64,000 nt of DNA from Actinoplanes flavus (GCF_017592555.1 NZ_JAGFNS010000032.1:47767-111766); one strand, 5' to 3'. Shown: positions 10,905-19,561, numbered from the stretch's first letter. Program-made: numbers and translations. Notes: generated by a model not told the origin, from the letters alone.

Positions 10905-11903
10905 TCAGCCGTGGTAGCTGTGGGGGTGGCCGGCGCCCTCGCGTTCGGGGTAGCCGACCTCGATCGCGGAGACGTCGTCGAGGGCGAAGGCGATCTCGGC
11001 CGGGAGGGTGAGGTGCTCGCTGCGCAGGGCGCCCTCCAGTTGGCCGGCGGTGCGGGCGCCGAGGACCGGGGCGGCCACACCTGGGCGGTCGCGGATCCAG
11101 GCCAGGGCCACCTCCAGCGGGGACACGCCCAGGCCGCTCGCCGCGGTGACCACCGCCTCGACGATGCTGGAGCTGCGCGGCTCCAGGTAGGTCTGGACGA
11201 ACGGGGCCATGTGCTCGGAGGCGGCCCGGGAGTCGAGCGGGCGGCCGTTGCGGTACTTGCCGGTGAGCACCCCGCGGCCCAGTGGCGACCAGGCCAGCAC
11301 GCCGAACCCGAGGGCGGCGGCGGCCGGCAGGATCTCCCGTTCGATGCCGCGTTCCAGTAGGGAGTACTCCATCTGGGCGGCCACGATCGGGGCGCGGCCG
11401 GGGTAGGCCGCCTGCCAGGTGGCGGCCCGGGCGGTCTGCCAGGCGGCGAAGTTGGACACGCCGACGTAGCGGACCCGGCCGCTGGCCACCGCGTGGTCGA
11501 GCGCGGCCAGGGTCTCCTCGAACGGGGTCTGGGCGTCGTACCCGTGCACCTGCCACAGGTCGACGTAGTCGGTGCCGAGCCGGCGCAGCGACGCGTCCAG
11601 CGACCGCAGCAGGTTGCCGCGGGAGCCGTCGCGCGGGCGGTAGCGGTGCGGGGTGAGGCCCGCCTTGGTGGCGATCACCACCTCGTCGCGGGGGACCAGG
11701 TGGTCGAGCAGCGAGCCGATCACCGACTCGGCGTCGCCGTCGCCGTACACGTCGGCGGTGTCCAGAAGCGTGCCGCCCGCCTCCAGGAAGATCTTCAGCT
11801 GATCCGCCGCGTCGTCGGGGTCGGTGTCCCGGCCCCAGGTCATGGTGCCGAGCGCGAGCCGCGAAACCGCTAGCCCGCTTCGGCCGAGCGGTCGCTGATG
11901 CAT
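10905..11903 (-). CDS. Aldo/keto reductase
   Basis: The 332-aa (beta/alpha)8-barrel protein carries the aldo/keto reductase tetrad Asp48 (LLDTADVYG), Tyr53, Lys80 (VIATKAG) and His120 (LWQVHGYD). VGVSNFAAWQ and the NADPH-binding AWSPLGRGVLTGKY segment are also present. It should reduce a carbonyl group with NADPH in the cytosol. The sequence resembles the YghZ/Kv-beta-like or Tas-like branch. It is divergent from an F420-type oxidoreductase, and the spacer holds two overlapping perfect palindromes that could control both. Confidence 0.9.
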   Translation of the reverse strand: MHQRPLGRSGLAVSRLALGTMTWGRDTDPDDAADQLKIFLEAGGTLLDTADVYGDGDAESVIGSLLDHLVPRDEVVIATKAGLTPHRYRPRDGSRGNLLRSLDASLRRLGTDYVDLWQVHGYDAQTPFEETLAALDHAVASGRVRYVGVSNFAAWQTARAATWQAAYPGRAPIVAAQMEYSLLERGIEREILPAAAALGFGVLAWSPLGRGVLTGKYRNGRPLDSRAASEHMAPFVQTYLEPRSSSIVEAVVTAASGLGVSPLEVALAWIRDRPGVAAPVLGARTAGQLEGALRSEHLTLPAEIAFALDDVSAIEVGYPEREGAGHPHSYHG

Positions 11904-11928
11904 GAGTGAACCTTATTCAGACCAGCCC

Positions 11929-11949
11929 TTTCGCGAAATGCTCGAGCAT
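11929..11949. promoter_or_regulatory. Overlapping palindromes between divergent oxidoreductase genes
   Basis: TTTCGCGAAA (11929-11938) and ATGCTCGAGCAT (11938-11949) are both perfect palindromes sharing one base. They sit 26 nt upstream of the aldo/keto reductase and 92 nt upstream of the LLM oxidoreductase, as expected for an operator serving both. Confidence 0.4.
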
Positions 11950-12040
11950 CGGCCGGGTGGGTCGGTTACCGGACCGAAACGGGTCGGGCTTCGGTCAGTA
12001 GGCTTGCCCGGGAACCGTCAAGATCTCGGGAGGGCAGCTC

Positions 12041-13093
12041 GTGCGGCTCGGACTCAGCCTCGGCTACCAGACGGCGTGGAGCACTCCCGCCGATCATCTC
12101 GCCATGGCGCGGGAGGCGGACCGGCTCGGCTACTCGGTGGTCTGGGCCGCCGAGGCGTACGGCTCGGACACGGTGAGCATGCTGGCCTGGATCGCCGGCC
12201 AGACCGAGCGGATCGACCTGGGCGCGGCCGTCATGCAGATCCCGGCGCGGACCCCGGCGATGACCGCGATGACGGCCGCCACCCTGGACACCCTGTCCGG
12301 CAAGCGGTTCCGGCTCGGTCTGGGCGTCTCCGGCCCGCAGGTGTCCGAGGGCTGGCACGGTGTGCGGTTCGCCAAGCCGCTCGCCCGTACCCGGGAGTAT
12401 GTGGACATCGTCCGGCAGGCGCTGTCCCGGCAGGCGGTGTCCTACCAGGGCGAGCACTACACGCTGCCGCTGCCCGGCGGCGCCGGCAAGCCGCTGCGGC
12501 TGGGTTTCCACCCGGCGCGTACCGAGATCCCGGTCTATCTGGCCGCGGTCGGCCCGAAGAACCTGGAGCTGGCCGGTGAGATCGCCGACGGCTGGCTGGG
12601 GATCTTCCTGGCCCCGGACGCGTGCGGCGACCAGCTGCGGCACATCGCGGCCGGCCGGGCCCGGCGCGGGCTGGGGCTGTCCGGTTTCGACGTGGTGGCC
12701 AGCGTGCCGGTGGCGATCGGCGACGACCTGGACGCCTGCGCCGACGTGATCCGGCCGTACGCGGCGCTCTACGTCGGCGGGATGGGCAGCCGGGAACAGA
12801 ACTTCTACAACGCGCTCGCGGTCCGGCTGGGCTACGCCGACGAGGCGAAGGCGGTGCAGGACCTCTACCTGAGCCGCAAGCCGGCCGAGGCGGCGGCCGC
12901 GATGCCCCGGGAGTTCATCGAGCGCACCTCGATCATCGGCACCCGTGAGCAGGTCCGGAAACGGATCGAGGAGTACGCGGCGGCCGGGGTCGGCACGCTG
13001 TCGATCAGCCCCTACGTGGGTGATCTGGAGAGCGGCCTGCGGACGCTGCGGATCGTGGCCGAGGCCTTCGACTCCTCCGGCGTGGGCCGCTAG
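12041..13093 (+). CDS. LLM-class F420-dependent oxidoreductase
   Basis: The 350-aa luciferase-like TIM-barrel protein starts at GTG 12041 behind GGGAGGG. Family marks include MRLGLSLGYQ, the AREADRLGYSVVWAAEAYGSD segment, LGAAVMQIPARTPA and the substrate/cofactor strand FRLGLGVSGPQVSEGWHG. LLM proteins of this branch in actinobacteria usually use coenzyme F420 for hydride transfer; FMN use cannot be excluded from sequence. The substrate is unknown. Its stop overlaps the start of the downstream phosphatase by one base (TAGTG), so the two are translationally coupled. Confidence 0.88.
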   Translation: MRLGLSLGYQTAWSTPADHLAMAREADRLGYSVVWAAEAYGSDTVSMLAWIAGQTERIDLGAAVMQIPARTPAMTAMTAATLDTLSGKRFRLGLGVSGPQVSEGWHGVRFAKPLARTREYVDIVRQALSRQAVSYQGEHYTLPLPGGAGKPLRLGFHPARTEIPVYLAAVGPKNLELAGEIADGWLGIFLAPDACGDQLRHIAAGRARRGLGLSGFDVVASVPVAIGDDLDACADVIRPYAALYVGGMGSREQNFYNALAVRLGYADEAKAVQDLYLSRKPAEAAAAMPREFIERTSIIGTREQVRKRIEEYAAAGVGTLSISPYVGDLESGLRTLRIVAEAFDSSGVGR

Positions 13094-13785
13094 TGGCCAC
13101 CGTACTCCTGCTGCGGCACGGCCGGACCACCGCGAACGCCTCCGGGGAACTCGCCGGGCGCCGGCCGGTCGAGCTGGACGACACCGGCCGTGCCCAGGCG
13201 TCCCGGGTGGCCGCCCGCCTGGACGGGCTGCCGCTGGCCGCGGTGGTCTCCAGCCCGCTCGTCCGCTGCCGGCAGACGGTCGGGCTGGCGGTGCCGGGTG
13301 CCGAGCCGGCCCTGGACGAGGGACTGACCGAGTGCGGGTACGGCGACTGGGAGGGCCGGCAGCTCAAGGAGCTGGCCGGGGAGCCGCTCTGGCAGGTCGT
13401 CCAGCACCACCCCAGCGCGGTCGTCTTCCCGAACGGCGAGTCGATGGCCGCGATGTCGGCACGGGCGGTCGAGGCGATCCGCTCCTGGGACGCGAAGATC
13501 ACCGCCGAGCACGGCGCGGACGCGGTCTGGCTGGCGTGCAGCCACGGCGATGTGATCAAGGCCATCGTGGCCGACGCGCTGGGCCTGCACCTCGACCAGT
13601 TCCAGCGGATCGTGGCCGACCCGGCGTCGATCACCGCGATCCGGTACACCGCGGGGCGGCCGTTCGTGGTGCGCCTCAACGAGACCGGTGAGCTGGGCTC
13701 CCTCGTACCCCCGAAGATCGATGGCCGGGAGCGGGCCGCGGAGAGTGACGCGGCCGTGGGTGGTGGCGCCGGAGGCGGTGTCTGA
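13093..13785 (+). CDS. Histidine phosphatase superfamily protein
   Basis: The 230-aa product has the phosphoglycerate-mutase-like RHG motif (LLLRHGRTTANASG, catalytic His near residue 9). Also present are the second arginine region SSPLVRCRQT, the acid ECGYGDWEG and the second histidine ACSHGDVIKA. This branch (MSMEG_4193-type) is found next to DUF3090 and SCO1664-like genes in many actinobacteria, and that order is kept here. It is a phosphatase of unknown substrate. The C-terminal ~30 residues are Gly/Ala-rich and probably disordered. The GTG start overlaps the upstream stop. Confidence 0.9.
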   Translation: MATVLLLRHGRTTANASGELAGRRPVELDDTGRAQASRVAARLDGLPLAAVVSSPLVRCRQTVGLAVPGAEPALDEGLTECGYGDWEGRQLKELAGEPLWQVVQHHPSAVVFPNGESMAAMSARAVEAIRSWDAKITAEHGADAVWLACSHGDVIKAIVADALGLHLDQFQRIVADPASITAIRYTAGRPFVVRLNETGELGSLVPPKIDGRERAAESDAAVGGGAGGGV

Positions 13786-13894
13786 CGACGCTCCGTGATC
13801 GCCGCATAGTCGCAGCGTGGGCCGGTTTGCGCCCTCGGCGAACCGGGGACCTTGGCCCGCGCGGTCACCGCCGCGGATGGCTAGGGTTGTCGGC

Positions 13895-14482
13895 ATGACC
13901 CACCAAGTGCATGCCTTCGAGCCGCCGGAGCGGTTCGTCGCCGGGACGGTGGGCGAGCCGGGGGACCGCACTTTCTATCTCCAGGCCCGCGGTGGCGGCC
14001 GGGTGATCAGCGTCGCGCTGGAGAAGGTCCAGGTGTCGCTGCTCGCCGAGAAGCTGGAGGAGCTGCTCCTCGAGGCGAACAAGCGGTTCGGCGTCACGCT
14101 GCCGGAGACCGCGGTGACGGTCGCGCACGACAACGAGCCGCTCGACACCCCGGTCGACGAGGAGTTCCGCGTCGGCACGCTGGGTCTGGCCTTCGACGTG
14201 GACACCAGCACCGTCGTGATCGAGGCGATCGAGGCCGGCGAACCGGATGCCGACCTCTCCGGGAGCCCGCTCGACGACGAGGACGACGAGGAGAGCGACG
14301 ACGACGAGCCGGACGACGATCTGGACCGGCTCCGGGTGCGGCTCACGCCCGAGGCGACCCGCGCGTTCATCGACCGGGCCCGCCGGGTCGTGGCCGCCGG
14401 GCGGCCGCCGTGCCCGCTCTGCGGCCAGCCGCTCGACCCGGCCGGTCACCTCTGTCCCCGGCACAACGGCTACCACCGGTGA
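13895..14482 (+). CDS. DUF3090-family protein with C-terminal zinc ribbon
   Basis: The 195-aa product matches the actinobacterial DUF3090 layout. The N-terminal domain starts MTHQVHAFEPPERFVAGTVG with the GDRTFYLQA strand, an Asp/Glu-rich linker spans about 128-145, and a helical segment follows. The C-terminus has a CPLC-x10-C-x2-H pattern consistent with zinc binding. Function is not known experimentally to me. The next start (GTG 14479) overlaps its stop by 4 nt, so the two are coupled. The gene set phosphatase - DUF3090 - SCO1664-like - mshC is conserved in Streptomyces. Confidence 0.9.
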   Translation: MTHQVHAFEPPERFVAGTVGEPGDRTFYLQARGGGRVISVALEKVQVSLLAEKLEELLLEANKRFGVTLPETAVTVAHDNEPLDTPVDEEFRVGTLGLAFDVDTSTVVIEAIEAGEPDADLSGSPLDDEDDEESDDDEPDDDLDRLRVRLTPEATRAFIDRARRVVAAGRPPCPLCGQPLDPAGHLCPRHNGYHR

Positions 14483-15294
14483 CGGCGGAGCCGACGTCGG
14501 TGCTGGCCGAGGCCGACGCGCTCGAGTTGCTCGGGCGCGGGCGGATCGAGATCGAGGGGCGTCTCGTCGACGCCTCCAACACCACTCTGCGCGCCGAGAT
14601 CAGCCTGGACGGGCTGACCCGGCGCTGCGTCTACAAGCCGGTGCGCGGCGAGCGCCCGCTGTGGGACTTCCCGGACGGCACGCTGGCCGGCCGTGAGGTG
14701 GCGGCCTACCTGGTCTCCCGGGCCACCGGGTGGGATCTGGTGCCGCCCACCATCCTGCGGGACGGGCCGCTCGGCCCCGGGGCGCTGCAACTCTGGATCG
14801 ACGAGCCGGAGGAGGCGCCCGCGCTGATCGGGTTCGTCCCGGCGTACGACGTGCCGCCCGGCTGGATCCCGGTGGCCGCGGCGCGCGACGACGACGGCGA
14901 CGCCTTCGCGCTGGCCCATGCCGACGACCCGCGCCTGGCCCGGCTGGCCCTCTTCGACGCGGTGATCAACAACGCCGACCGCAAGGGCGGGCACGTGCTC
15001 TATCCGGCCACCGGCGGCCTGCACGGGGTGGACCACGGGGTCAGCTTCCACGTGGAGAACAAGTTGCGCACGGTTCTCTGGGGCTGGACCGGCCGGCCGC
15101 TGCCGGATGAGGGCACGGCGGTGCTCACCCGGCTCGGCGAGCGGCTGGCGGGGCCGCTCGGCGCGGCGCTCGAGGAGCATCTGACCGTCGCCGAGGTGCA
15201 GCATGCCGGGCTGCGGGTGAAGCGGCTGCTGCGGGCGGCCCGGTTCCCCCAGCCGCCGTCCGACTGGCCGGCTATTCCCTGGCCGCCGATCTAG
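14479..15294 (+). CDS. SCO1664-family phosphatidylinositol-kinase-like protein
   Basis: The 271-aa product resembles the SCO1664 family with a PI3/4-kinase-like fold. CVYKPVRGERPLWDFP holds the nucleotide-binding lysine. The loop AVINNADRKGGHVL has the catalytic-like Asn-Asp-Arg arrangement, and GVDHGVSFH the metal-binding Asp. It may phosphorylate a protein or small molecule; no substrate is known to me. It overlaps DUF3090 by GTGA and precedes mshC by 54 nt, so it belongs to the same conserved cluster. Confidence 0.88.
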   Translation: MTAEPTSVLAEADALELLGRGRIEIEGRLVDASNTTLRAEISLDGLTRRCVYKPVRGERPLWDFPDGTLAGREVAAYLVSRATGWDLVPPTILRDGPLGPGALQLWIDEPEEAPALIGFVPAYDVPPGWIPVAAARDDDGDAFALAHADDPRLARLALFDAVINNADRKGGHVLYPATGGLHGVDHGVSFHVENKLRTVLWGWTGRPLPDEGTAVLTRLGERLAGPLGAALEEHLTVAEVQHAGLRVKRLLRAARFPQPPSDWPAIPWPPI

Positions 15295-15348
15295 AGGTTT
15301 AGCTCACGCCCCGGGGTGCCGTCCGGGGCCGCTGGTTAGGCTCCTTTC

Positions 15349-16593
15349 ATGGATGCATGGACCGGCCACGACGTACCCACCCTGCCGGATTCGCCCGCGC
15401 GGTCCCCGCTGCGGCTGTACGACACGGCGCGGGCGTCGGCGCAGCCCAGCACGCCGGCCGGCAGCGCGACGATGTACGTCTGCGGCATCACGCCGTACGA
15501 CGCCACCCACCTCGGCCATGCCGCCACGATGATCACCTTCGATCTGGTGAATCGCATGTGGCGGGACCTCGGAAACGATGTCCGATATGTGCAGAATGTG
15601 ACGGACATCGACGACCCGTTGCTGGAGCGCGCCGCGCGCGACGGCGAGGACTGGATCGTTCTGGCGATGCGGGAGACGGCCCTGTTCCGGGAGGACATGG
15701 AGGCGCTGCGGATCATTCCGCCCGCGCACTACGTCGGCGCTGTCGAGTCCATTCCGGGAATCGTCGAGCACGTCGTCGAACTGATCGGGAAAGGGGCCGC
15801 GTACCAGCTCGGCGACGGCACCGGCGACGTCTACTTCGACATCTCCGCCGCGCCCCGGTTCGGCTACGAGTCGCACCTGTCGCGCGACGAGATGACGCTG
15901 CTGTCCGCGGAGCGCGGCGGCGACCCGGACCGGGCCGGCAAGCGGGACCCGCTCGACCCGCTGCTGTGGCGCGGCGCCCGGGACGGCGAGCCGGTGTGGG
16001 ACGGCGGCGAACTCGGCCCCGGCCGCCCGGGCTGGCACATCGAGTGCGCCACCATCGCGCTCCGGCTGCTCGGCGACACCATCGACGTGCAGGGCGGCGG
16101 CAGTGACCTGCTCTACCCCCACCACGAGTGCTCGGCGGCGCACGCCGAGGTGCTGACCGGGGCGGAGCCGTTCGCCACGCACTACGTGCACGCCGGGATG
16201 ATCGGCCTGGACGGCGAGAAGATGTCGAAGTCGCGCGGCAACCTGGTCTTCGTGTCCCGGCTGCGCGGCGACGGGGTGGACCCGATGGCGGTCCGGCTCG
16301 GTCTGCTCTCCGAGCACTACCGCGCCGACCGGGACTGGACCGACGAGGTGCTCAAGCAGGGCCAGTCGCGGCTGGCCCGGTGGCGGGAGGCGGCCGCGGC
16401 GCCGTCCGGGCCGTCCGGAGCCGGCCTCCTGGCGGCCGTCCGCGAGGCGCTCGCCGACGACCTGGACGCGCCCGCCGCGCTGTCTCTCGTGGACGCCTGG
16501 GCGGAGGCGGCGCTGACCGGTGTCGGCGACGACTCCGGCGCGCCGCAGTTGATGACACGAACGGTGGACGCCCTTCTCGGCGTGCGCTTGTAA
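15349..16593 (+). CDS. mshC: Mycothiol ligase MshC
   Basis: The 414-aa enzyme joins cysteine to GlcN-Ins in an ATP-dependent step of mycothiol synthesis in the cytosol. It is a cysteinyl-tRNA-synthetase paralogue. The HIGH-like motif THLGHA at 53-58 and KMSKS at 291-295 bind ATP. Cys45, Cys233 and His258 match the zinc site that holds the substrate cysteine thiol. It lacks the tRNA-anticodon-binding C-terminal extension of CysS, and 414 residues is the usual MshC length. It ends the conserved DUF3090 cluster and is followed by a strong terminator. Confidence 0.96.
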   Translation: MDAWTGHDVPTLPDSPARSPLRLYDTARASAQPSTPAGSATMYVCGITPYDATHLGHAATMITFDLVNRMWRDLGNDVRYVQNVTDIDDPLLERAARDGEDWIVLAMRETALFREDMEALRIIPPAHYVGAVESIPGIVEHVVELIGKGAAYQLGDGTGDVYFDISAAPRFGYESHLSRDEMTLLSAERGGDPDRAGKRDPLDPLLWRGARDGEPVWDGGELGPGRPGWHIECATIALRLLGDTIDVQGGGSDLLYPHHECSAAHAEVLTGAEPFATHYVHAGMIGLDGEKMSKSRGNLVFVSRLRGDGVDPMAVRLGLLSEHYRADRDWTDEVLKQGQSRLARWREAAAAPSGPSGAGLLAAVREALADDLDAPAALSLVDAWAEAALTGVGDDSGAPQLMTRTVDALLGVRL

Positions 16594-16604
16594 GGCCATT
16601 CAGA

Positions 16605-16638
16605 AAAGGCCCCCGTCCACGCTGGGACGGGGGCCTTT
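16605..16638 (+). terminator. Intrinsic terminator after mshC
   Basis: The 14-nt arm AAAGGCCCCCGTCC (16605-16618) pairs with GGACGGGGGCCTTT-type sequence (to 16638), with a short loop and trailing T residues. Confidence 0.85.
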
Positions 16639-16831
16639 CGCGTACCCGGGAGCCGTTCAGGAAGAGGAACGCCCCGCGTGACCCTAGCCAGATCCGCGCC
16701 GGGTTTCGGGGTTTTCCTCTAATAGGTGAAATGGCAGAAGTTGTTCGTCCAAATCCCAGCGATCGCGGGTCCTTCCGTCCAAGATTCTCCTTGGCACAAC
16801 AAGCCAAACCCCGAATCCGAAAGGAAACGAC

Positions 16832-17110
16832 ATGCGTAAGACGGCTCTGTACCTGGGTGGGCTCTTCCTCGCGACCGGCGCCGCCCTGGCAGTGTCCGCC
16901 CCCGCCCAGGCTGCCCCGAGCACCCCGACGTGCGGTTACATCCAGAGCACCTACTGCGGCTACAACAAGCCGTACTACTACCAGCAGCCGTACGTCTCCA
17001 ACGTCGCCTCGCAGAAGGCGTACACCAACCAGATCGGCAAGTACAACTTCAGCATCACCGACCAGAACCAGACCCAGGCCGGCGACGACGTCAACGTCTT
17101 CCCCTGGTGA
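16832..17110 (+). CDS. Small secreted Tyr/Gln/Asn-rich protein A
   Basis: The 92-aa product has a signal peptide (MRKTALYLGGLFLATGAA, cleavage after AQA near residue 28). The short mature part of ~64 residues has two cysteines (TCGYIQSTYCGY) and a tyrosine cluster. Its C-terminal segment has the pattern Q-x-A-Y-x-x-Q-x-G-x-x-N-[FI]-S-[IL]-x-D-Q, which recurs in the next gene. GAAAGGAAACGAC precedes ATG 16832. It is a tandem paralogue of the gene at 17239. Tyr/Gln/Asn richness and alternating polar-apolar residues would suit a surface beta-fibre or matrix protein, but no family is recognised. Confidence 0.85.
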   Translation: MRKTALYLGGLFLATGAALAVSAPAQAAPSTPTCGYIQSTYCGYNKPYYYQQPYVSNVASQKAYTNQIGKYNFSITDQNQTQAGDDVNVFPW

Positions 17111-17150
17111 CAATGCCGTTTCCACTCGCGTAGTGGATTCGTTGTTCGAC

Positions 17151-17185
17151 TGACGCCCGAAGCGCCAATGGCGCTTCGGGCGTCA
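17151..17185 (+). terminator. Perfect 16-bp terminator hairpin
   Basis: TGACGCCCGAAGCGCC (17151-17166) and GGCGCTTCGGGCGTCA (17170-17185) pair perfectly around a 3-nt loop, ending the transcript of secreted protein A. Confidence 0.85.
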
Positions 17186-17238
17186 GTTCGGCCGGTCTCC
17201 GGCAACCTGTCCAAAACTAGTACTGGAAAGGCAGAAAC

Positions 17239-17553
17239 ATGCGTAAGACGGCTTTGACTCTCGGCGGCTTCCTCATGGCGACCGGCGCGGCTCTGGCAGT
17301 GTCCGCCCCGGCTCAGGCGGCGCCTGTCTCCTGCGGCTGCGGCCCGATCGCGCCGGCCTACGGTCCCTACGGCTACGGTCCCGCCGCCTACGGTCCCGCT
17401 GGTTACGCCGCACCGCAGCGCGGCGCGACCATGAACGTGGCGGACCAGAGCGCCTACGTCGAGCAGCACGGCCTGATCAACATCAGCCTGATCGACCAGA
17501 CCCAGAACGCCTTCGGCGGCCAGCGCCGGACGCCTGGGCCGATCTTCAACTGA
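17239..17553 (+). CDS. Small secreted Gly/Tyr/Pro-rich protein B
   Basis: The 104-aa product has nearly the same signal peptide as the upstream gene (MRKTAL.LGG...ATGAALAVSAPAQA). Its mature part has a CGCG pair, then a low-complexity stretch of PYGYGPAAYGPAGY type (about 35-58). The C-terminal segment QSAYVEQHGLINISLIDQ is shared with protein A. GGAAAGGCAGAAAC precedes ATG 17239. The two genes look like a duplication whose middle parts have diverged. It is secreted through Sec. A structural cell-surface role is plausible, but no rodlin or chaplin signature is evident. Confidence 0.85.
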   Translation: MRKTALTLGGFLMATGAALAVSAPAQAAPVSCGCGPIAPAYGPYGYGPAAYGPAGYAAPQRGATMNVADQSAYVEQHGLINISLIDQTQNAFGGQRRTPGPIFN

Positions 17554-17590
17554 TCGCCGCACCAACCCCCGGCACCACCGTCAGGGACAA

Positions 17591-17622
17591 ACGCCCGAGG
17601 CCCGCACCGGCGCCTCGGGCGT
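17591..17622. terminator. Bidirectional terminator-like hairpin
   Basis: ACGCCCGAGGC (17591-17601) pairs with GCCTCGGGCGT (17612-17622), followed by AAAA. It lies between secreted protein B and the convergent response regulator. Confidence 0.75.
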
Positions 17623-17640
17623 CGAAAACTTCTGGGGGCG

Positions 17641-18297
17641 TCATCCGCCGCCGGCCCGGACCAGCCCCGACTCGTACGCGTAGACGACCGCCTGCACCCG
17701 GTCCCGCAGCCCGAGTTTCATCAGCACCCGCGCCACATGCGTCTTCACCGTCGCCTCGCCCACGGTCAGCGCCGCCGCGATCTCGGAATTCGACATCCCC
17801 CGGGCCATCAGCCGCAGCACGTCCAGCTCCCGCGGCGTCAGCTCACCCACCTCGGGCGGCGGCTCCGGCCCCGGCCGCCCGGCGAACGCCGAGATCACCC
17901 GGGTCGTCACCGCCGGGTCGAGCAGCGCCTCCCCGCCCGCCACCACCCGGATCGCGGTGATCAGGTGCTCCGGTGAGGACACCTTCAGCAGGAAACCACT
18001 GGCCCCCGCCTGCAACGCCCGGAACAGGTTCTCGTCGGTGTCGAAGGTGGTCAGCACGATCACCCGCGGCGGATGCGGGGTGGCCAGCAGCGCCCGGGTC
18101 GCGGACAACCCGTCCTGGCGCGGCATGGCGATGTCCATGAGCACCACGTCCGGCCGTAGCCGCCGCGCCACCGCGACCGCCTCCACGCCGTCGCTCGCCT
18201 CGCCGACCACGTTCATGTCGGGCTCGGTCTCGATCACCATGCGCAACCCGGCCCGCAGCATCCGCTGGTCGTCGGCGATCACCACACTGATCGTCAC
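17641..18297 (-). CDS. NarL-family response regulator (system 1)
   Basis: The 218-aa regulator has a receiver domain with acidic pair Asp9-Asp10, phosphoacceptor Asp55 (VVLMDIAMP) and the conserved Lys in GFLLK. A LuxR-type HTH near 150-210 follows (ELTPRELDVLRLMARGMSNSEIA, then VKTHVARVLMKLGLRDR). It pairs with the kinase just upstream: the GTG start at 18297 overlaps the kinase stop by 4 nt (GTGA). It probably acts on the 18-bp palindrome between the kinase gene and the divergent membrane-protein gene (inference). Confidence 0.93.
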   Translation of the reverse strand: MTISVVIADDQRMLRAGLRMVIETEPDMNVVGEASDGVEAVAVARRLRPDVVLMDIAMPRQDGLSATRALLATPHPPRVIVLTTFDTDENLFRALQAGASGFLLKVSSPEHLITAIRVVAGGEALLDPAVTTRVISAFAGRPGPEPPPEVGELTPRELDVLRLMARGMSNSEIAAALTVGEATVKTHVARVLMKLGLRDRVQAVVYAYESGLVRAGGG

Positions 18298-19463
18298 GGG
18301 CGGGCCTCCCGGGCGGTGACCGGCAGGCGGGCCGTGACCGAGAACCCGCCACCCGGCCGGGGCCCGGCGGTCAGATCGCCGCCGAACAGCGTCACCCGCT
18401 CCCGCATCCCGATCAGCCCCTGCCCGCCGCCGGTCGCCGGGGCGGCCGGCGGCCCGTCGTTGACCACCCCCAGATGCAGACCGTCGGCCCGGTAGTCGAC
18501 GGTCAGCTCGGCGTGGCTCGCGTGCGCGTGTCTCAGCACGTTGGTCAGTGCCTCCTGGAGGATCCGATAGGCCGACAGGTCCACGGCCGGCAGCAGCGGC
18601 ACCGGGTCGCCCTCGCGCTGGACGGTCACCCGCAGCCCCGCCTCGCGAACCTGCCCGACCAGATCCTCCAGCCGCTCCAGACCGGCCGGCGCCTGGGCCG
18701 TGCCGTCCCCGCCCTCGCCGCGCAGCAGCCCCAGAGTACGGCGTAACTCGACCACCGCGTCCCGGCCCGCCTCCTCGATGCCGCGGAGCAGCTGTGGGTC
18801 GACCGGCAGCTCCGCGTCCATCCGCCGCCGCACCACCCCGGCCTGGATCACCATGACCGTGACACTGTGCGCCACCATGTCGTGCAGCTCGCGGGCGATC
18901 CGCACCCGCTCCTCCATGATCGCCTCACGGGCCTGCCGCTCCCGGAACTCGGCCCGCACCGCCGCCGCCTCGGCCAGCTTCCGCGCCTGGGCCGCCACCA
19001 CGATGCCCAGGACGTACGGAGTCCCCGGGAAGAAGATGTCGGCCATCGGGTCGCCCGGATTGTTGAGGTAGTAGCTCACCACCGTGTAGGCGATCAGCAG
19101 CGCGCCGGTCAGCCCGCGCCGGGTCACCCGCCGGTCCGGGCCGGACGGTGGCACCCAGCGGCCCACCGCGTACGAGCAGATGACCATCGCGACCACCTGC
19201 CACAGCCGGAAGTTGACCGTCTTCTCCCCGTCGAAGGAGAACTCCACGTAGAACGTGTTGATCACGACGATGCCGTGCGGGGCCATCGCCGTCAGCGGGA
19301 ACTGCCGGCGCACCAGGATCAGCACCGCGTAGACCGCCAGCAGGAACGGCCACCAGCCGCCCGGCATCCGGATGAGCAACTCCTCCAGCAGCGCGAACAC
19401 CACGAACGCGGCCGCCAGGGCCACGTCACTCCAGCTGATCCGCCGCACCACGTCCCGCAACAC
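18294..19463 (-). CDS. Sensor histidine kinase, HisKA_3 type (system 1)
   Basis: The 389-aa kinase has about five to six N-terminal membrane helices (residues 14-155) and little extracellular sequence, so it may sense membrane state. The dimerisation/phosphoacceptor helix RIARELHDMVAHS has His194, followed by an HATPase_c domain with N box EALTNVLRHAHAS and G box GGGQGLIGMRER. It phosphorylates the coupled NarL-type regulator. The start is GTG at 19463. The divergent spacer to the membrane protein at 19628 contains a perfect palindrome. Confidence 0.92.
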   Translation of the reverse strand: MLRDVVRRISWSDVALAAAFVVFALLEELLIRMPGGWWPFLLAVYAVLILVRRQFPLTAMAPHGIVVINTFYVEFSFDGEKTVNFRLWQVVAMVICSYAVGRWVPPSGPDRRVTRRGLTGALLIAYTVVSYYLNNPGDPMADIFFPGTPYVLGIVVAAQARKLAEAAAVRAEFRERQAREAIMEERVRIARELHDMVAHSVTVMVIQAGVVRRRMDAELPVDPQLLRGIEEAGRDAVVELRRTLGLLRGEGGDGTAQAPAGLERLEDLVGQVREAGLRVTVQREGDPVPLLPAVDLSAYRILQEALTNVLRHAHASHAELTVDYRADGLHLGVVNDGPPAAPATGGGQGLIGMRERVTLFGGDLTAGPRPGGGFSVTARLPVTAREARP

Positions 19464-19521
19464 GCGTCGAAGGTACGGTGCCGCGCCACCGCGCCGAACC
19501 CACCCCCGGGAGGACGCCGCC

Positions 19522-19561
19522 GTCCCCCTCGAGGGGGACCTCGGATCACCCCGAATAGGGG
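19522..19561. promoter_or_regulatory. Palindromic operator candidate for two-component system 1
   Basis: GTCCCCCTCGAGGGGGAC (19522-19539) is a perfect 18-bp palindrome. A second dyad, CCCC-N5-GGGG (19549-19561), is centred about 24 bp away. They lie in the divergent spacer between the kinase gene and the membrane-protein gene. A near copy of the first lies upstream of the ABC exporter at 32938. Confidence 0.5.

Noticed and set aside
16832..17553. Chaplin or rodlin genes
   Set aside because: The chaplin domain and rodlin signatures are not present; only general size and secretion agree.
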